This document shows positions 8,025-15,825 of a stretch of 46,591 bases of DNA, one piece after another. The position numbers and the translations under genes are program-made. The stretch comes from Bacteroidales bacterium (lineage in GTDB: Bacteria > Bacteroidota > Bacteroidia > Bacteroidales > UBA932). The notes under the pieces are model-generated. The model ran no database searches. It was not told the origin of the DNA and was given only the letters and a program-made list of their open reading frames with translations. Within the stretch, counting starts at the first letter, position 1, and each line of letters begins with the position of its first letter. The stretch lies in assembly GCA_015060395.1 (NCBI GenBank), contig SUYP01000024.1, positions 1 through 46,591 of the forward strand, in the 5' to 3' direction.

Positions 8025-10127
8025 TCAGAATTTCTGTGTATATCTGAATGATGGCAGGCAAGGAAATACTGAGGTCAGGACAATTTCCATTTTGTTGTAG
8101 CTGTTCTTGATTGTTTCTGCATATAGCGGATTCTTTCTGCCGTAAAGATTGTAAACGCTGAATCCCACTATGTAGCCATTGCCTCTTCTTCTGGTTTTGC
8201 CTTTGAAGTTGATGCCTAAATCGAGACGATGGTAGTCAGGAAATTGGAAATTGTAAGGTGATGAGGGTTGAACGATTCCATCGCCATTAGTGCTGGTGTT
8301 GTAATAGTGCGAGTGTAATGTCCATCTGTTGCCGGAACGATATGTCCAGGTGGAATAGATATCTATCAGCCTGTCAGCCTTGAATATTGCGTTGAGAACT
8401 AATCTGTGGCGGTTGTCATATCTGTCAGGAAACCACCCTTTGTATAGTGCCTCAAAGTGACGTAGGCTCCAGGACAGGGTATATCCGGCAGAGATATCCC
8501 ATTTGCCTTTTCTGAATTCTGCGTAAAGTTCTGAACCATATCCCAGTCCTTCTCCTTCGCACAGACGGTTTTCCCATCCTTCGTAATAAGGAGTCATAGT
8601 GTTCTGTCCTACGTATTCGTATATATCCTCCATCTTTTTTATATATCCCGATATATTGAAATACCATATCCGGTCCGGCCTCCAGTCTATTTCCAATGCT
8701 ATCTGATCGGCTTTTGACGGTTTGGTGTATCTTGTTGACGGCATCCAGAAATTGCCTGGTATCTCGGTTGTCGATGATGTGATCAAGTGTTCGAATTGAT
8801 TCATCCTTGAGTAGGAAAGCTTGAAGGACAGTGATTCCATCACATTGATGCTGAAGGCTGCTCTTGGCTCGAACTTGTTGTAAACCTTCCCTTTGACTGC
8901 ATATAAGATATATCTTGCCCCCACGCCTGCCGTAAGCCAAGGAGCTATGCATATTTCATCTTCAATATAAAGGGCAGCTTCGAATGCGTTTCTTCCTTGA
9001 GTATATTTCGAGCTCTCGATATTTCCGGTAATTCCGGAGGCTTTGAGTTCATACCTCTTGTACTCGGTGTAAGGAGAGAATACCCTGAACGATGAGGAAC
9101 CGCCATATATTATATTATGCCTGTCTCCGATAGTTTTGCGTGCAGTCGTGCGGATGCCGATATCAAGTGTGTTGGATATGGCTCTCTCTTTTTCCATAGT
9201 GTTCGCGGAAAAGTCTTTCCTGTTGTCAAACATATTGCAGAAGCCGTCTGAAACATATAAGACGGAAGAGACTCCGGTCCCGTTATCTGTGTTATGCTCC
9301 CATCCGGCTGATACAGTTGCATTACCCCAACGGTGTCCGTCCTTGCTTTGGCTTTTGCCGAACTTCTCAGCCCTTGACATAAAGTCGTATGAAAGGAATG
9401 TATTGAGTGACACCTTGTCACGTTCTGATATGATCCAGGTGAATTTTGAGTTCAGGTCAGTGAATGAATAGTTGCCGAGAGTGGTGTAGCTGTTGGAGTA
9501 GTATGAGGGCTCTGTGTTGGTGAAGTAGAGGACAGGGCGCAGCCAGGCCTCTATCCAGCTCTGCCGTAAAGAAATATTGTAAGATGATTTTCCTTTCTTC
9601 ATAGGCCCTTCTATCTGGAATCTTCCGTCGGTGAGACCGGCAGAGTATGAGCCTTTGAGTTCGGTCATATCTCCTTCTTTAGTGCTTATATCCAGCACAG
9701 ATGATGCTCTGCCGCCGAATTCAGCAGGATATCCTCCTTTGTAAAAGTCAGCCCTTTTTATCATATCTGTGTTGATGACGGAAAATATTCCGAGGAAGTG
9801 GCCTGGCTGATATATGGGGACTTTGTCCAGAAGTAAAAGGTTGTCTCTTCCGGTTCCGCCTCTTACAATCATTCCGGAGGTCATTTCATTGCCGGAAGTG
9901 ACACCCGGAATCATCTGTATCGTTTTTATAAGATCCGGAGTGTTCATTACAGCCTTGAAGTCGAAATCGTTGCCCTCGATCTTGAATATGCCGGTCCTGG
10001 TACGCCTATCCGGTTTTCTGATATCCTCCGTCAGAACTGCCGGAGCCAGGGTGTCACGCTTTACTTCCTGAGCTGCAGCCGTCGTAAGGCATAATGATAA
10101 TGCTATGATTGGAATGATTGTTCTCAT
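8025..10127 (-). CDS. TonB-dependent outer-membrane receptor (partner of DUF4249 lipoprotein)
   Basis: A 700-residue outer-membrane transporter. A signal peptide (residues 1-19, ending TAAAQ) is followed by a short linker and a plug domain (about 45-165) with MIVRGGTGRDNLLLLDKVPIY and GGYPAEFGGRASSVLDIS, typical of TonB receptors, then a C-terminal beta-barrel. Unlike many Bacteroidota relatives it lacks the N-terminal carboxypeptidase-like beta-sandwich, and it is shorter than SusC proteins. It is the last gene of a minus-strand run, one base after the DUF4249 gene; this DUF4249/receptor pairing recurs in the phylum. The substrate is unknown; the upstream protease suggests peptides. It converges with the NamZ-like gene, five bases apart. 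Confidence 0.88.
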   Translation of the reverse strand: MRTIIPIIALSLCLTTAAAQEVKRDTLAPAVLTEDIRKPDRRTRTGIFKIEGNDFDFKAVMNTPDLIKTIQMIPGVTSGNEMTSGMIVRGGTGRDNLLLLDKVPIYQPGHFLGIFSVINTDMIKRADFYKGGYPAEFGGRASSVLDISTKEGDMTELKGSYSAGLTDGRFQIEGPMKKGKSSYNISLRQSWIEAWLRPVLYFTNTEPSYYSNSYTTLGNYSFTDLNSKFTWIISERDKVSLNTFLSYDFMSRAEKFGKSQSKDGHRWGNATVSAGWEHNTDNGTGVSSVLYVSDGFCNMFDNRKDFSANTMEKERAISNTLDIGIRTTARKTIGDRHNIIYGGSSSFRVFSPYTEYKRYELKASGITGNIESSKYTQGRNAFEAALYIEDEICIAPWLTAGVGARYILYAVKGKVYNKFEPRAAFSINVMESLSFKLSYSRMNQFEHLITSSTTEIPGNFWMPSTRYTKPSKADQIALEIDWRPDRIWYFNISGYIKKMEDIYEYVGQNTMTPYYEGWENRLCEGEGLGYGSELYAEFRKGKWDISAGYTLSWSLRHFEALYKGWFPDRYDNRHRLVLNAIFKADRLIDIYSTWTYRSGNRWTLHSHYYNTSTNGDGIVQPSSPYNFQFPDYHRLDLGINFKGKTRRRGNGYIVGFSVYNLYGRKNPLYAETIKNSYNKMEIVLTSVFPCLPSFRYTQKF

Positions 10128-10128
10128 A

Positions 10129-11070
10129 TTACCTTACATTGATCCAGTCTGAAACATATTTGCTCGCTCCACCGATATATCCGTATCCGTTGCTGATGTT
10201 GGTGTAGGCTGAAATTGTGGATATTCCGTATTCGGTTCCCTGACCTTGTGAACTGCTATACAGATACCAGAAGAAAGCTTCTTCCGACAGGTGACATACC
10301 GAGACGCGCACCTTTGTCTCGGAAGGGACGTGCGTCAATATCGTACTATCATAATCAGCTTCGTATTCACTCTGTCTTGCGTATATCTCTCCAATGAAAT
10401 CCTTATTGCTGCCAATGTTCTTGGCTGATGCGATTCCCCACTGTAAATACGACAGGACTCCGGTATCCCCGGGATATAGGCCGGTTGAGTGCGTTACCCA
10501 TTCTTCCGACACCTTTCCGATACTGTTGTAAGTGGTAATTTTCTGCGAACATTCTGCCTTCAGTGCGTATGCGCCCGTATTTTCGGATGCATCGTTGATT
10601 TTGAGGCTTACCTTGATTGTCTTGTCATCCGTCCAAACGGCATCGGTCGCAGATACGGACAGCTTGGCATCTTCAGGTATTATGATTTCTGCGGAGGCAT
10701 CTTCAAGACCATCTGACGATGCAGCGACTCTGACGACGTCCCCAGGCAAGAACGCGTAGTCTATGTCGAACAGGTTGCTGTCTTGCACTTCCATACGCTC
10801 GATATCTATGTCCTTGCCGTTTACCGTGACAGTCAGGTCGGGATGGCGTGCCTCCTTTCCTTCCTGTCCTTTTAGGAAACTGTTCCCGTCCAATGCATAA
10901 AGCCTTGTAACCTTTATCTGTGATGGGCCGTTATGGACGAGAGTCCCCTCCAGCATCATACAGTCTTTTCCTCCTGTTTCCGGATATGGAATGATATAGT
11001 TGCAAGCTGAACATATAGCTGCGACAATGATGTAGAGCAGGGGGCTGCAACTCCTGAAGTCGTTCGACAT
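10129..11070 (-). CDS. DUF4249 surface lipoprotein
   Basis: A 313-residue lipoprotein of the DUF4249 type. The N-terminal hydrophobic segment ends in a lipobox-like ICSAC with Cys near residue 23. MLEGTLVHNGPSQIKVTRLYAL followed by VTVNGKDIDIERM and a VAASSDGLEDASAEIIIPE segment is the N-terminal Ig-like region seen in these proteins. The gene sits one base upstream of a TonB-dependent receptor, the usual partner of DUF4249, so it probably forms the lid or accessory subunit of that importer. A weak -7-like CATCTTTG is at 11106-11099 on the minus strand, so the pair may also be transcribed separately from the protease genes. Ligand unknown. Confidence 0.75.
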   Translation of the reverse strand: MSNDFRSCSPLLYIIVAAICSACNYIIPYPETGGKDCMMLEGTLVHNGPSQIKVTRLYALDGNSFLKGQEGKEARHPDLTVTVNGKDIDIERMEVQDSNLFDIDYAFLPGDVVRVAASSDGLEDASAEIIIPEDAKLSVSATDAVWTDDKTIKVSLKINDASENTGAYALKAECSQKITTYNSIGKVSEEWVTHSTGLYPGDTGVLSYLQWGIASAKNIGSNKDFIGEIYARQSEYEADYDSTILTHVPSETKVRVSVCHLSEEAFFWYLYSSSQGQGTEYGISTISAYTNISNGYGYIGGASKYVSDWINVR

Positions 11071-11129
11071 AATATGTTAGTTTTAGTGTATCCTGATTCA
11101 AAGATGCGGAAATGCGAAAATTCGTTGCA

Positions 11130-11576
11130 TCACTTTCCTTGTATGACAGTAATTTTTGCCGCTATACCGTTCATATCGAATGAAAGAATCTTCATCTTGA
11201 CTATTTTCTTTTTTGCTGAAGTGTTTTCTGGTGCTTTGAAGGTAATGCTCTGTAAGGTCCGTCTGTATTTACGATCAGTAGTATATTCATACTCTTGTGC
11301 ATCATTATTTACAGTGGCTGTAATTCCGTTCACTGTAATTTTATTATGACTGATCCAACTGTCTTTCCCGGTAATGGCAAGATCGTCCGAGCATATCACT
11401 TTCAGTTTCTTTTCTTCTCCCTCTGCTGATAGAGTCAGAGTATAATCCTGTGCATCAATGATTTCCTCTCCTTCGAGGATATAGATGCTGCTGTAAGTAT
11501 ATCCTCCTAATTTCTGCTGACATCCTGTCAGCATCAGGATAAACATAGCAGTTAGAAATACTGATATCCTTTTCAT
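11130..11576 (-). CDS. Small lipoprotein, BACON/Ig-like domain candidate
   Basis: A 148-residue lipoprotein. The signal peptide ends with lipobox LTGC (Cys19). The rest is rich in beta-strand patterns: TLTLSAEGEEKKLKVICSD, a central DSWISHNKITVNG stretch and a C-terminal ILSFDMNGIAAKITVIQGK. The final ITVIQ-type strand and the DSWIS motif resemble BACON domains (Ig-like modules of Bacteroidota), but the match is by eye only. It lies 15 bases downstream of the C10 protease stop. Small beta-sandwich proteins beside C10 proteases have been described as inhibitors in Bacteroides, so an inhibitor or chaperone role is possible but unproven. Confidence 0.6.
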   Translation of the reverse strand: MKRISVFLTAMFILMLTGCQQKLGGYTYSSIYILEGEEIIDAQDYTLTLSAEGEEKKLKVICSDDLAITGKDSWISHNKITVNGITATVNNDAQEYEYTTDRKYRRTLQSITFKAPENTSAKKKIVKMKILSFDMNGIAAKITVIQGK

Positions 11577-11591
11577 AATGTGTAATGGTTT

Positions 11592-13001
11592 CTATCTATG
11601 GCCTGAAATTAAGATATCTTTACGGTCATTTGAATAATTGTAGTTTTTATTACTGCCTGAAATGTGAATATTGGTGTCTAAATAATACCCATCGAAACTA
11701 CCATAGTTCCCCCAATTCATATGAAATAATATAGGATAATTGTCATAATATCTTTCACTGGCGAATTCTTCGAAGTCGTCAGGCTCTCCGCAATAAAACG
11801 TTAATAGGTATAATTTGTATTCAAGATATGATTCTGTATAATTGTATCCATCACAGACCCAGGCATGTTTCGTATTATCATATGTATTCTGGCCTGTCAT
11901 AAATACAGGATGGTTGGCCTGAATAGATGTAAAAGTATCACTGGAAGTATGGTCCACGATTTGACAATTATATCCGTAATCGGTTAATACATTACTTGCC
12001 TTATTGATGTTCGATGCTCCATCTTCATCATTGCAGTCTAAAGCTTCCCTTATAACTGCTAGATACGAAGACAATATATTGTTACTTGTGTCATTTGGCA
12101 TTCCTGACCAATTATAAAAACTAGGATATTGATAGGCCTTCATAATTTGTCCAACAGCGACAGTGACGCATCCTAAAGGCTTATTGCCGTCTAAATCAGA
12201 ATTATATGGCGATCTTTGTCCCCATTCGGTAGCTACAAATGGCCCTTTCTGATGAGTTGCCTGAACGTATTTTTCTGTAATTATAGCGCAATCCATATAT
12301 GGATAGCCATTTACTTCAGCCATATCTTCTCTTGCTCTTTCGCAGAAATATTCATATAGGTCATCTGGCATTGCTGATGGCTGCTCTCTTAAGAAATACA
12401 CTTCTCTATCATCTTCGTGCCAAGGATCCCAATATCTATCCAAGACATTATAATAATTGTCATTGACCCTAGTTTGTCCAGTCTCGTTTGGAATTTTTAT
12501 TTCATAAGGAGACCAATGATGTCTGCTAATATTTAGAGTGGAGTCAGATTGTGTTTGAGTTATGCTTTTTATCATTTGGTCAATAAGAATATTATGTGCA
12601 GATTCACTGTCAGGAGAGAAGTTACCGTGCTCTACAACGGCTAAAATCGGATAATAATCTTTTGTCGCTGATACTAGAATATATCCGTCTGTGTAGTTGA
12701 TAGCGTAAATGATGGGATTCTTCTCATTGTCGTATAATGTGAAAACATTTTTGATATTGAGTGTATCCATACATCTTGTGACAATTGAGGATCTGGTATA
12801 AATATTAGCTACAATTATGGCATCATTTTCTGTCAGTTCATTCGTGTATGCAGGAATACCATACTCAATATTTACTTCGGAGTGAGATATGCCTGGTGTC
12901 TTTATGCTTAGACTTTCTAGGCTCTGGCAAGCCGTTATTATTAAGACGATGCATATTAAAGTATAGTACTCCTTGGAGATTCGGGTGATCGTAGGTTTCA
13001 T
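11592..13001 (-). CDS. C10-family (streptopain-like) cysteine protease lipoprotein
   Basis: A 469-residue secreted cysteine protease of MEROPS family C10 (SpeB-like). A lipobox ITAC (Cys25) anchors it to the envelope. Residues 45-150 resemble the family propeptide (NPIIYAINYTDGYILVSA is the typical prodomain strand pair). The catalytic domain starts near TEWGQRSPYN; the nucleophile is Cys278 in PLGCVTVAVGQIMKAYQYP and the catalytic histidine is His379 in KHAWVCDGYNY. The glycine-rich NWGWGG loop of SpeB reads NWGNYGS here (430-434), a notable deviation. It lies between a DUF3244 gene and a small lipoprotein in one minus-strand run. Likely role: degrading host or dietary proteins at the cell surface. 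Maturation by prodomain cleavage is expected from the family. Confidence 0.88.
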   Translation of the reverse strand: MKPTITRISKEYYTLICIVLIITACQSLESLSIKTPGISHSEVNIEYGIPAYTNELTENDAIIVANIYTRSSIVTRCMDTLNIKNVFTLYDNEKNPIIYAINYTDGYILVSATKDYYPILAVVEHGNFSPDSESAHNILIDQMIKSITQTQSDSTLNISRHHWSPYEIKIPNETGQTRVNDNYYNVLDRYWDPWHEDDREVYFLREQPSAMPDDLYEYFCERAREDMAEVNGYPYMDCAIITEKYVQATHQKGPFVATEWGQRSPYNSDLDGNKPLGCVTVAVGQIMKAYQYPSFYNWSGMPNDTSNNILSSYLAVIREALDCNDEDGASNINKASNVLTDYGYNCQIVDHTSSDTFTSIQANHPVFMTGQNTYDNTKHAWVCDGYNYTESYLEYKLYLLTFYCGEPDDFEEFASERYYDNYPILFHMNWGNYGSFDGYYLDTNIHISGSNKNYNYSNDRKDILISGHR

Positions 13002-13044
13002 TTGTTTCTAATTTTAAAGAAATTAAACGTCTGGTCAGCATTTA

Positions 13045-13452
13045 TTACAACATAAAACTACCTTCATAGGTATGAGTGTTATGACAGATGAATTGTATAA
13101 TATATTCGCCAGACATCAGAATTTCACTGATATCAATGGAGAAGAAGCGCATAGATTCATCGAAGTTTGTAAATAAATGTTCTCCACTGCTGAGGTGGGT
13201 GATTTTGATATAACCATTAATGTCTTCTGTCGTGTAAATTGAAATGTATATGTGACCAGAGTAGTAATATGCTTCGATTCCCGCGGAAATGCTTCGTTGA
13301 AAATCCTGGGAATTTTCTATTACGATAATAGGGATTATGTCGTCAACTTTCTTGTCATCGTTATCTGTATATACTAAAGCATTCAATTGTATATTGGATA
13401 AAATGCATAACGAGCATATAATAAGAAATTTTAAATAGAGGTTCATAAGCAA
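13045..13452 (-). CDS. DUF3244-like small secreted protein
   Basis: A 135-residue protein with an N-terminal signal peptide (hydrophobic residues about 4-25, ending LNALVY) and a compact all-beta body: YYSGHIYISIYTTEDINGYIKITHLSSGEHLF, then SIDISEILMSGEYIIQFICHNTHTYEGSFML. This layout matches DUF3244, small Ig-like proteins of Bacteroidales frequently found beside C10 proteases. It is first in a run with the C10 protease (43 bases downstream). The function could be protease inhibition, prodomain-like folding help, or surface binding; the sequence does not decide. A -7 box (TAACTTTG) is at 13479-13472. Translation may start at the second Met, two codons in. Confidence 0.65.
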   Translation of the reverse strand: MLMNLYLKFLIICSLCILSNIQLNALVYTDNDDKKVDDIIPIIVIENSQDFQRSISAGIEAYYYSGHIYISIYTTEDINGYIKITHLSSGEHLFTNFDESMRFFSIDISEILMSGEYIIQFICHNTHTYEGSFML

Positions 13453-13471
13453 CAGTATTATTTGGTTTCTG

Positions 13472-13479
13472 CAAAGTTA
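13472..13479 (-). promoter_or_regulatory. -7 box (TAACTTTG) of the DUF3244/C10 protease run
   Basis: Minus-strand TAACTTTG matches TAnnTTTG and ends 19 bases before the DUF3244 start. No TTTG is seen at the -33 spacing, which would fit a promoter needing an activator. Confidence 0.5.
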
Positions 13480-13521
13480 CGGAGGTTGCAAATCAGAATG
13501 CTTATTTATGCTTAAAAACAG

Positions 13522-13544
13522 CCTTACAATCGTTGAATGTAAGG
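13522..13544. promoter_or_regulatory. Inverted repeat, candidate operator (CCTTACA-N9-TGTAAGG)
   Basis: A perfect 7-bp dyad CCTTACA (13522-13528) / TGTAAGG (13538-13544) lies about 43-65 bases upstream of the -7 box of the protease run, in the activator-binding zone. It is in the 231-base gap between the regulator gene and its presumed target. Beyond this and a weaker GTGTTA/TAACAC dyad, nothing else was recognised in the gap. Confidence 0.35.
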
Positions 13545-13683
13545 TCCTGATGTTCAGTGTGTTATGCGGGGTGATTCTGCTGGAAATCTAACACGTTTCT
13601 TATAATCCTGGTAATCAATAAGTTATTTTGTTTATTCTTGCGTTGTAATGGGTGTGTGATGTATTCCCTTGATTTGCAGTTGT

Positions 13684-15384
13684 TTATGCAAGTTGGGAAA
13701 GGATGAAGGATGATTCCGGGGCTTCAATAGCTGAGATTTCTTTTTTCAGGCGTGACTTCCTTACATATATGTTTCCTGTCGAATCTCCTGTGAATACGCT
13801 TATGGCTTTGGCGGAAAAACCGGAAAACAAAAAGCATAAAAGTCTGAAATCCATTTCGGAAAGGTGTGGCATAGCCATACGGGTTATCGCCATTACGTTA
13901 TTCATATTTTGGTTTACGATATTTTCCAGATTCTTTATGAATTCTCTGTCATTACTGAAGAGTTCCATTTCTTGTTTTACCTTATTGTAAATAGCTTCCT
14001 TGTCTTTTCTGCAGCCGTGCGTTTCATAATAGACAGTGCAGAGTTTGTCCAATAGCTTGTATTGTTTTGAAAAAAGTATGGCTATACTATGTTCCATAGT
14101 ACAGATCTCAGCATCCTTTCCTGCAAGGTTTGACGAAATCTCTGCTATTTTGCACTCTTTCAAATATAGATTATGTCTCAATTCATCCGCAATCTCCGTA
14201 TATTTTATGATTTCCTCATTCTTTCTTGTAATCTTGTATCTCATTATATATATAATGGTGCTGCAAAATAGAATCAAGACTGTTATCAGCCAGCCGAATA
14301 AGGATATATAATGTTTTGCTTTTAATGAATTATAGGCATCCTTTGCTCTGAAATACTTTCCTTGTACAGCTTGCAGGGGACTTTGCAAGGCAGCCCTTAC
14401 AATTGAATCCTGAACATAGAGCAGTTTTTCGTGGCTATCCAATGCTTGGCTGTGATTACCTGATATTTTATGTATCAGATATTCCTTATGATATATGCGG
14501 GCAGTGTCATAAATGGATGATGCCATTCTCCAGGAGGACTCCAATATCTTGAAGGCCTTATCCGGCTGGGTGTCTCTAGCATATTTATAAGCAGAAGCAA
14601 GAGTGCAAGTAAGGGAATTGTTATTGGAAAATAAGTTTTTGTTTTCGAGCAGATTGTCCAATGCCTGGTAGTCTTTATCAGATTCATATAAATGACACAG
14701 CAGATTGATGCAGTAATTGTAGATAGCTTTCTTTTCATTATTTCTGGCCCATTCCATTACTTTGGTGATATTCTCTTCAGCCTCCTCGTGTTTCCCTTGA
14801 TATAAAAGTGAGTAGCCGATATCCAGAAGTGTGTAGTATTGGTGCGTGATGGTGCCTGATTGAACATAGTAAGAATATGCTTGCTTATAGGATGCTACTG
14901 CAGAATTGTAATCCAATTGAGATTCGAAGAGCTTTCCGAAACGTGCGCAAAGGAGACCTTTGTAGAAATCATTATCGAATTTGTCAAATAATTGTCCGGC
15001 TTCCAGGAATGTTTGCATCGCATCGGTGTTGTTCCCGGCATTCTGCTGTATCCGTCCAAGATAAAAATATGAAAGGAACAATTTTTCACTATTCCGATGG
15101 CGTTTGTAATAATCAACAACAGTAGTCATTAACGAATCATCAGTTTCGTCAATGTAGCATTTGTCTTTAGCTTGTGTCAGAAGCAGATAGTAGTGATTTT
15201 TAAGTGAAGCATTTCTGAGTGATGAAATGTCGTAAGACTGCAGCATATTCAGAACACTGTCTGGCTTTTCGTTAACTAAAAGGTCTGCATCATTCAACTG
15301 TGACCGGATACTGCGTGTTTCATTGCAGGCAGATAATGCCAGCAGAACAGATGAAAGTAACGTAATGTGGAAGAAATGCATCAT
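13684..15384 (-). CDS. Membrane-anchored TPR regulator with C-terminal helix-turn-helix
   Basis: A 566-residue one-component regulator typical of Bacteroidales. An N-terminal export signal with lipobox-like ALSAC (Cys20) is followed by tetratricopeptide repeats (about residues 60-330; e.g. YFYLGRIQQNAGNNTDAMQTFLEAGQL and YTLLDIGYSLLYQGKHEEAEENI). A single membrane helix (about 356-380, LFGWLITVLILFCSTIIYIM) comes next, then a cytoplasmic coiled coil with RHNLYLKECKIAEIS. The C-terminal helix-turn-helix (about 515-550) has FRLLCFLFSGFSAKAISVFTG and IYVRKSRLKKEI, recalling LuxR/sigma region 4. Periplasmic TPRs would sense a ligand and signal to the DNA-binding end. It lies just upstream of, and parallel to, the protease run, its likely target. 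A -7 box is at 15414-15407. Confidence 0.8.
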   Translation of the reverse strand: MMHFFHITLLSSVLLALSACNETRSIRSQLNDADLLVNEKPDSVLNMLQSYDISSLRNASLKNHYYLLLTQAKDKCYIDETDDSLMTTVVDYYKRHRNSEKLFLSYFYLGRIQQNAGNNTDAMQTFLEAGQLFDKFDNDFYKGLLCARFGKLFESQLDYNSAVASYKQAYSYYVQSGTITHQYYTLLDIGYSLLYQGKHEEAEENITKVMEWARNNEKKAIYNYCINLLCHLYESDKDYQALDNLLENKNLFSNNNSLTCTLASAYKYARDTQPDKAFKILESSWRMASSIYDTARIYHKEYLIHKISGNHSQALDSHEKLLYVQDSIVRAALQSPLQAVQGKYFRAKDAYNSLKAKHYISLFGWLITVLILFCSTIIYIMRYKITRKNEEIIKYTEIADELRHNLYLKECKIAEISSNLAGKDAEICTMEHSIAILFSKQYKLLDKLCTVYYETHGCRKDKEAIYNKVKQEMELFSNDREFIKNLENIVNQNMNNVMAITRMAMPHLSEMDFRLLCFLFSGFSAKAISVFTGDSTGNIYVRKSRLKKEISAIEAPESSFILSQLA

Positions 15385-15406
15385 AAATAAGAAAGACTTG
15401 ATTTCT

Positions 15407-15414
15407 CAAAGGTA
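15407..15414 (-). promoter_or_regulatory. -7 box (TACCTTTG) for the TPR regulator
   Basis: Minus-strand TACCTTTG matches TAnnTTTG, 22 bases before the ATG at 15384. A TTTC lies at the -33 position with 19-base spacing (15437-15434). Confidence 0.55.
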
Positions 15415-15452
15415 GGAAGAAATAATATGATATGAAAATACTGACAAGAAAC

Positions 15453-15483
15453 TTGCTTATTCCAAATTTAAGTCGTACATTTG
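15453..15483 (+). promoter_or_regulatory. rpmE2 promoter (TTG-N20-TACATTTG)
   Basis: -7 TACATTTG (15476-15483) with a TTG at 15453-15455, 20 bases upstream. The leader to the L31 ATG is about 30 nt. Confidence 0.65.
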
Positions 15484-15519
15484 CGCCGCAAATTTAGTTA
15501 ACTAACAATTTATAACGTT

Positions 15520-15768
15520 ATGAAGAAAGGTATACATCCCGAAACCTACCGTCTTGTAGCTTTCAAGGATATGTCAAACGATCAGGTGTTCATCACCCGC
15601 TCTTGCGCGAACACCAAGGAGACAATCGAGATCGAGGGCGTTGAGTACCCTGTAGTAAAACTCGAGATCTCTAACACATCTCACCCATTCTACACTGGTA
15701 AGATGAAGCTTGTCGATACAGCAGGTCGTGTTGATAAATTCTATCAGAGATACGCAAAGAGGAAGTAA
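15520..15768 (+). CDS. rpmE2: 50S ribosomal protein L31, type B
   Basis: An 82-residue large-subunit ribosomal protein. It opens MKKGIHPETYRLVAFKDMS and continues VFITRSCANTK, EGVEYPVVKLEISNTSHPFYTGK and VDKFYQRYAKRK, all characteristic of the type B (C-minus) L31, which lacks the CxxC zinc ligands of type A. Only one cysteine is present. Type B is the standard form in Bacteroidota. The gene is monocistronic, with its own promoter and a strong terminator right after it. Confidence 0.97.
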   Translation: MKKGIHPETYRLVAFKDMSNDQVFITRSCANTKETIEIEGVEYPVVKLEISNTSHPFYTGKMKLVDTAGRVDKFYQRYAKRK

Positions 15769-15790
15769 TTCCTCCAAGACATACAGGTAC

Positions 15791-15825
15791 AGACCGGCTC
15801 ACAGGATACTGTGGGCCGGTCTTTT
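15791..15825 (+). terminator. rpmE2 intrinsic terminator
   Basis: A 13-bp stem AGACCGGCTCACA / TGTGGGCCGGTCT (one G-T pair) with a short loop GGATAC... is followed by TTTTA. The T tract overlaps the stop codon of the convergent RluA-family gene, so that gene ends inside the terminator. Confidence 0.88.
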
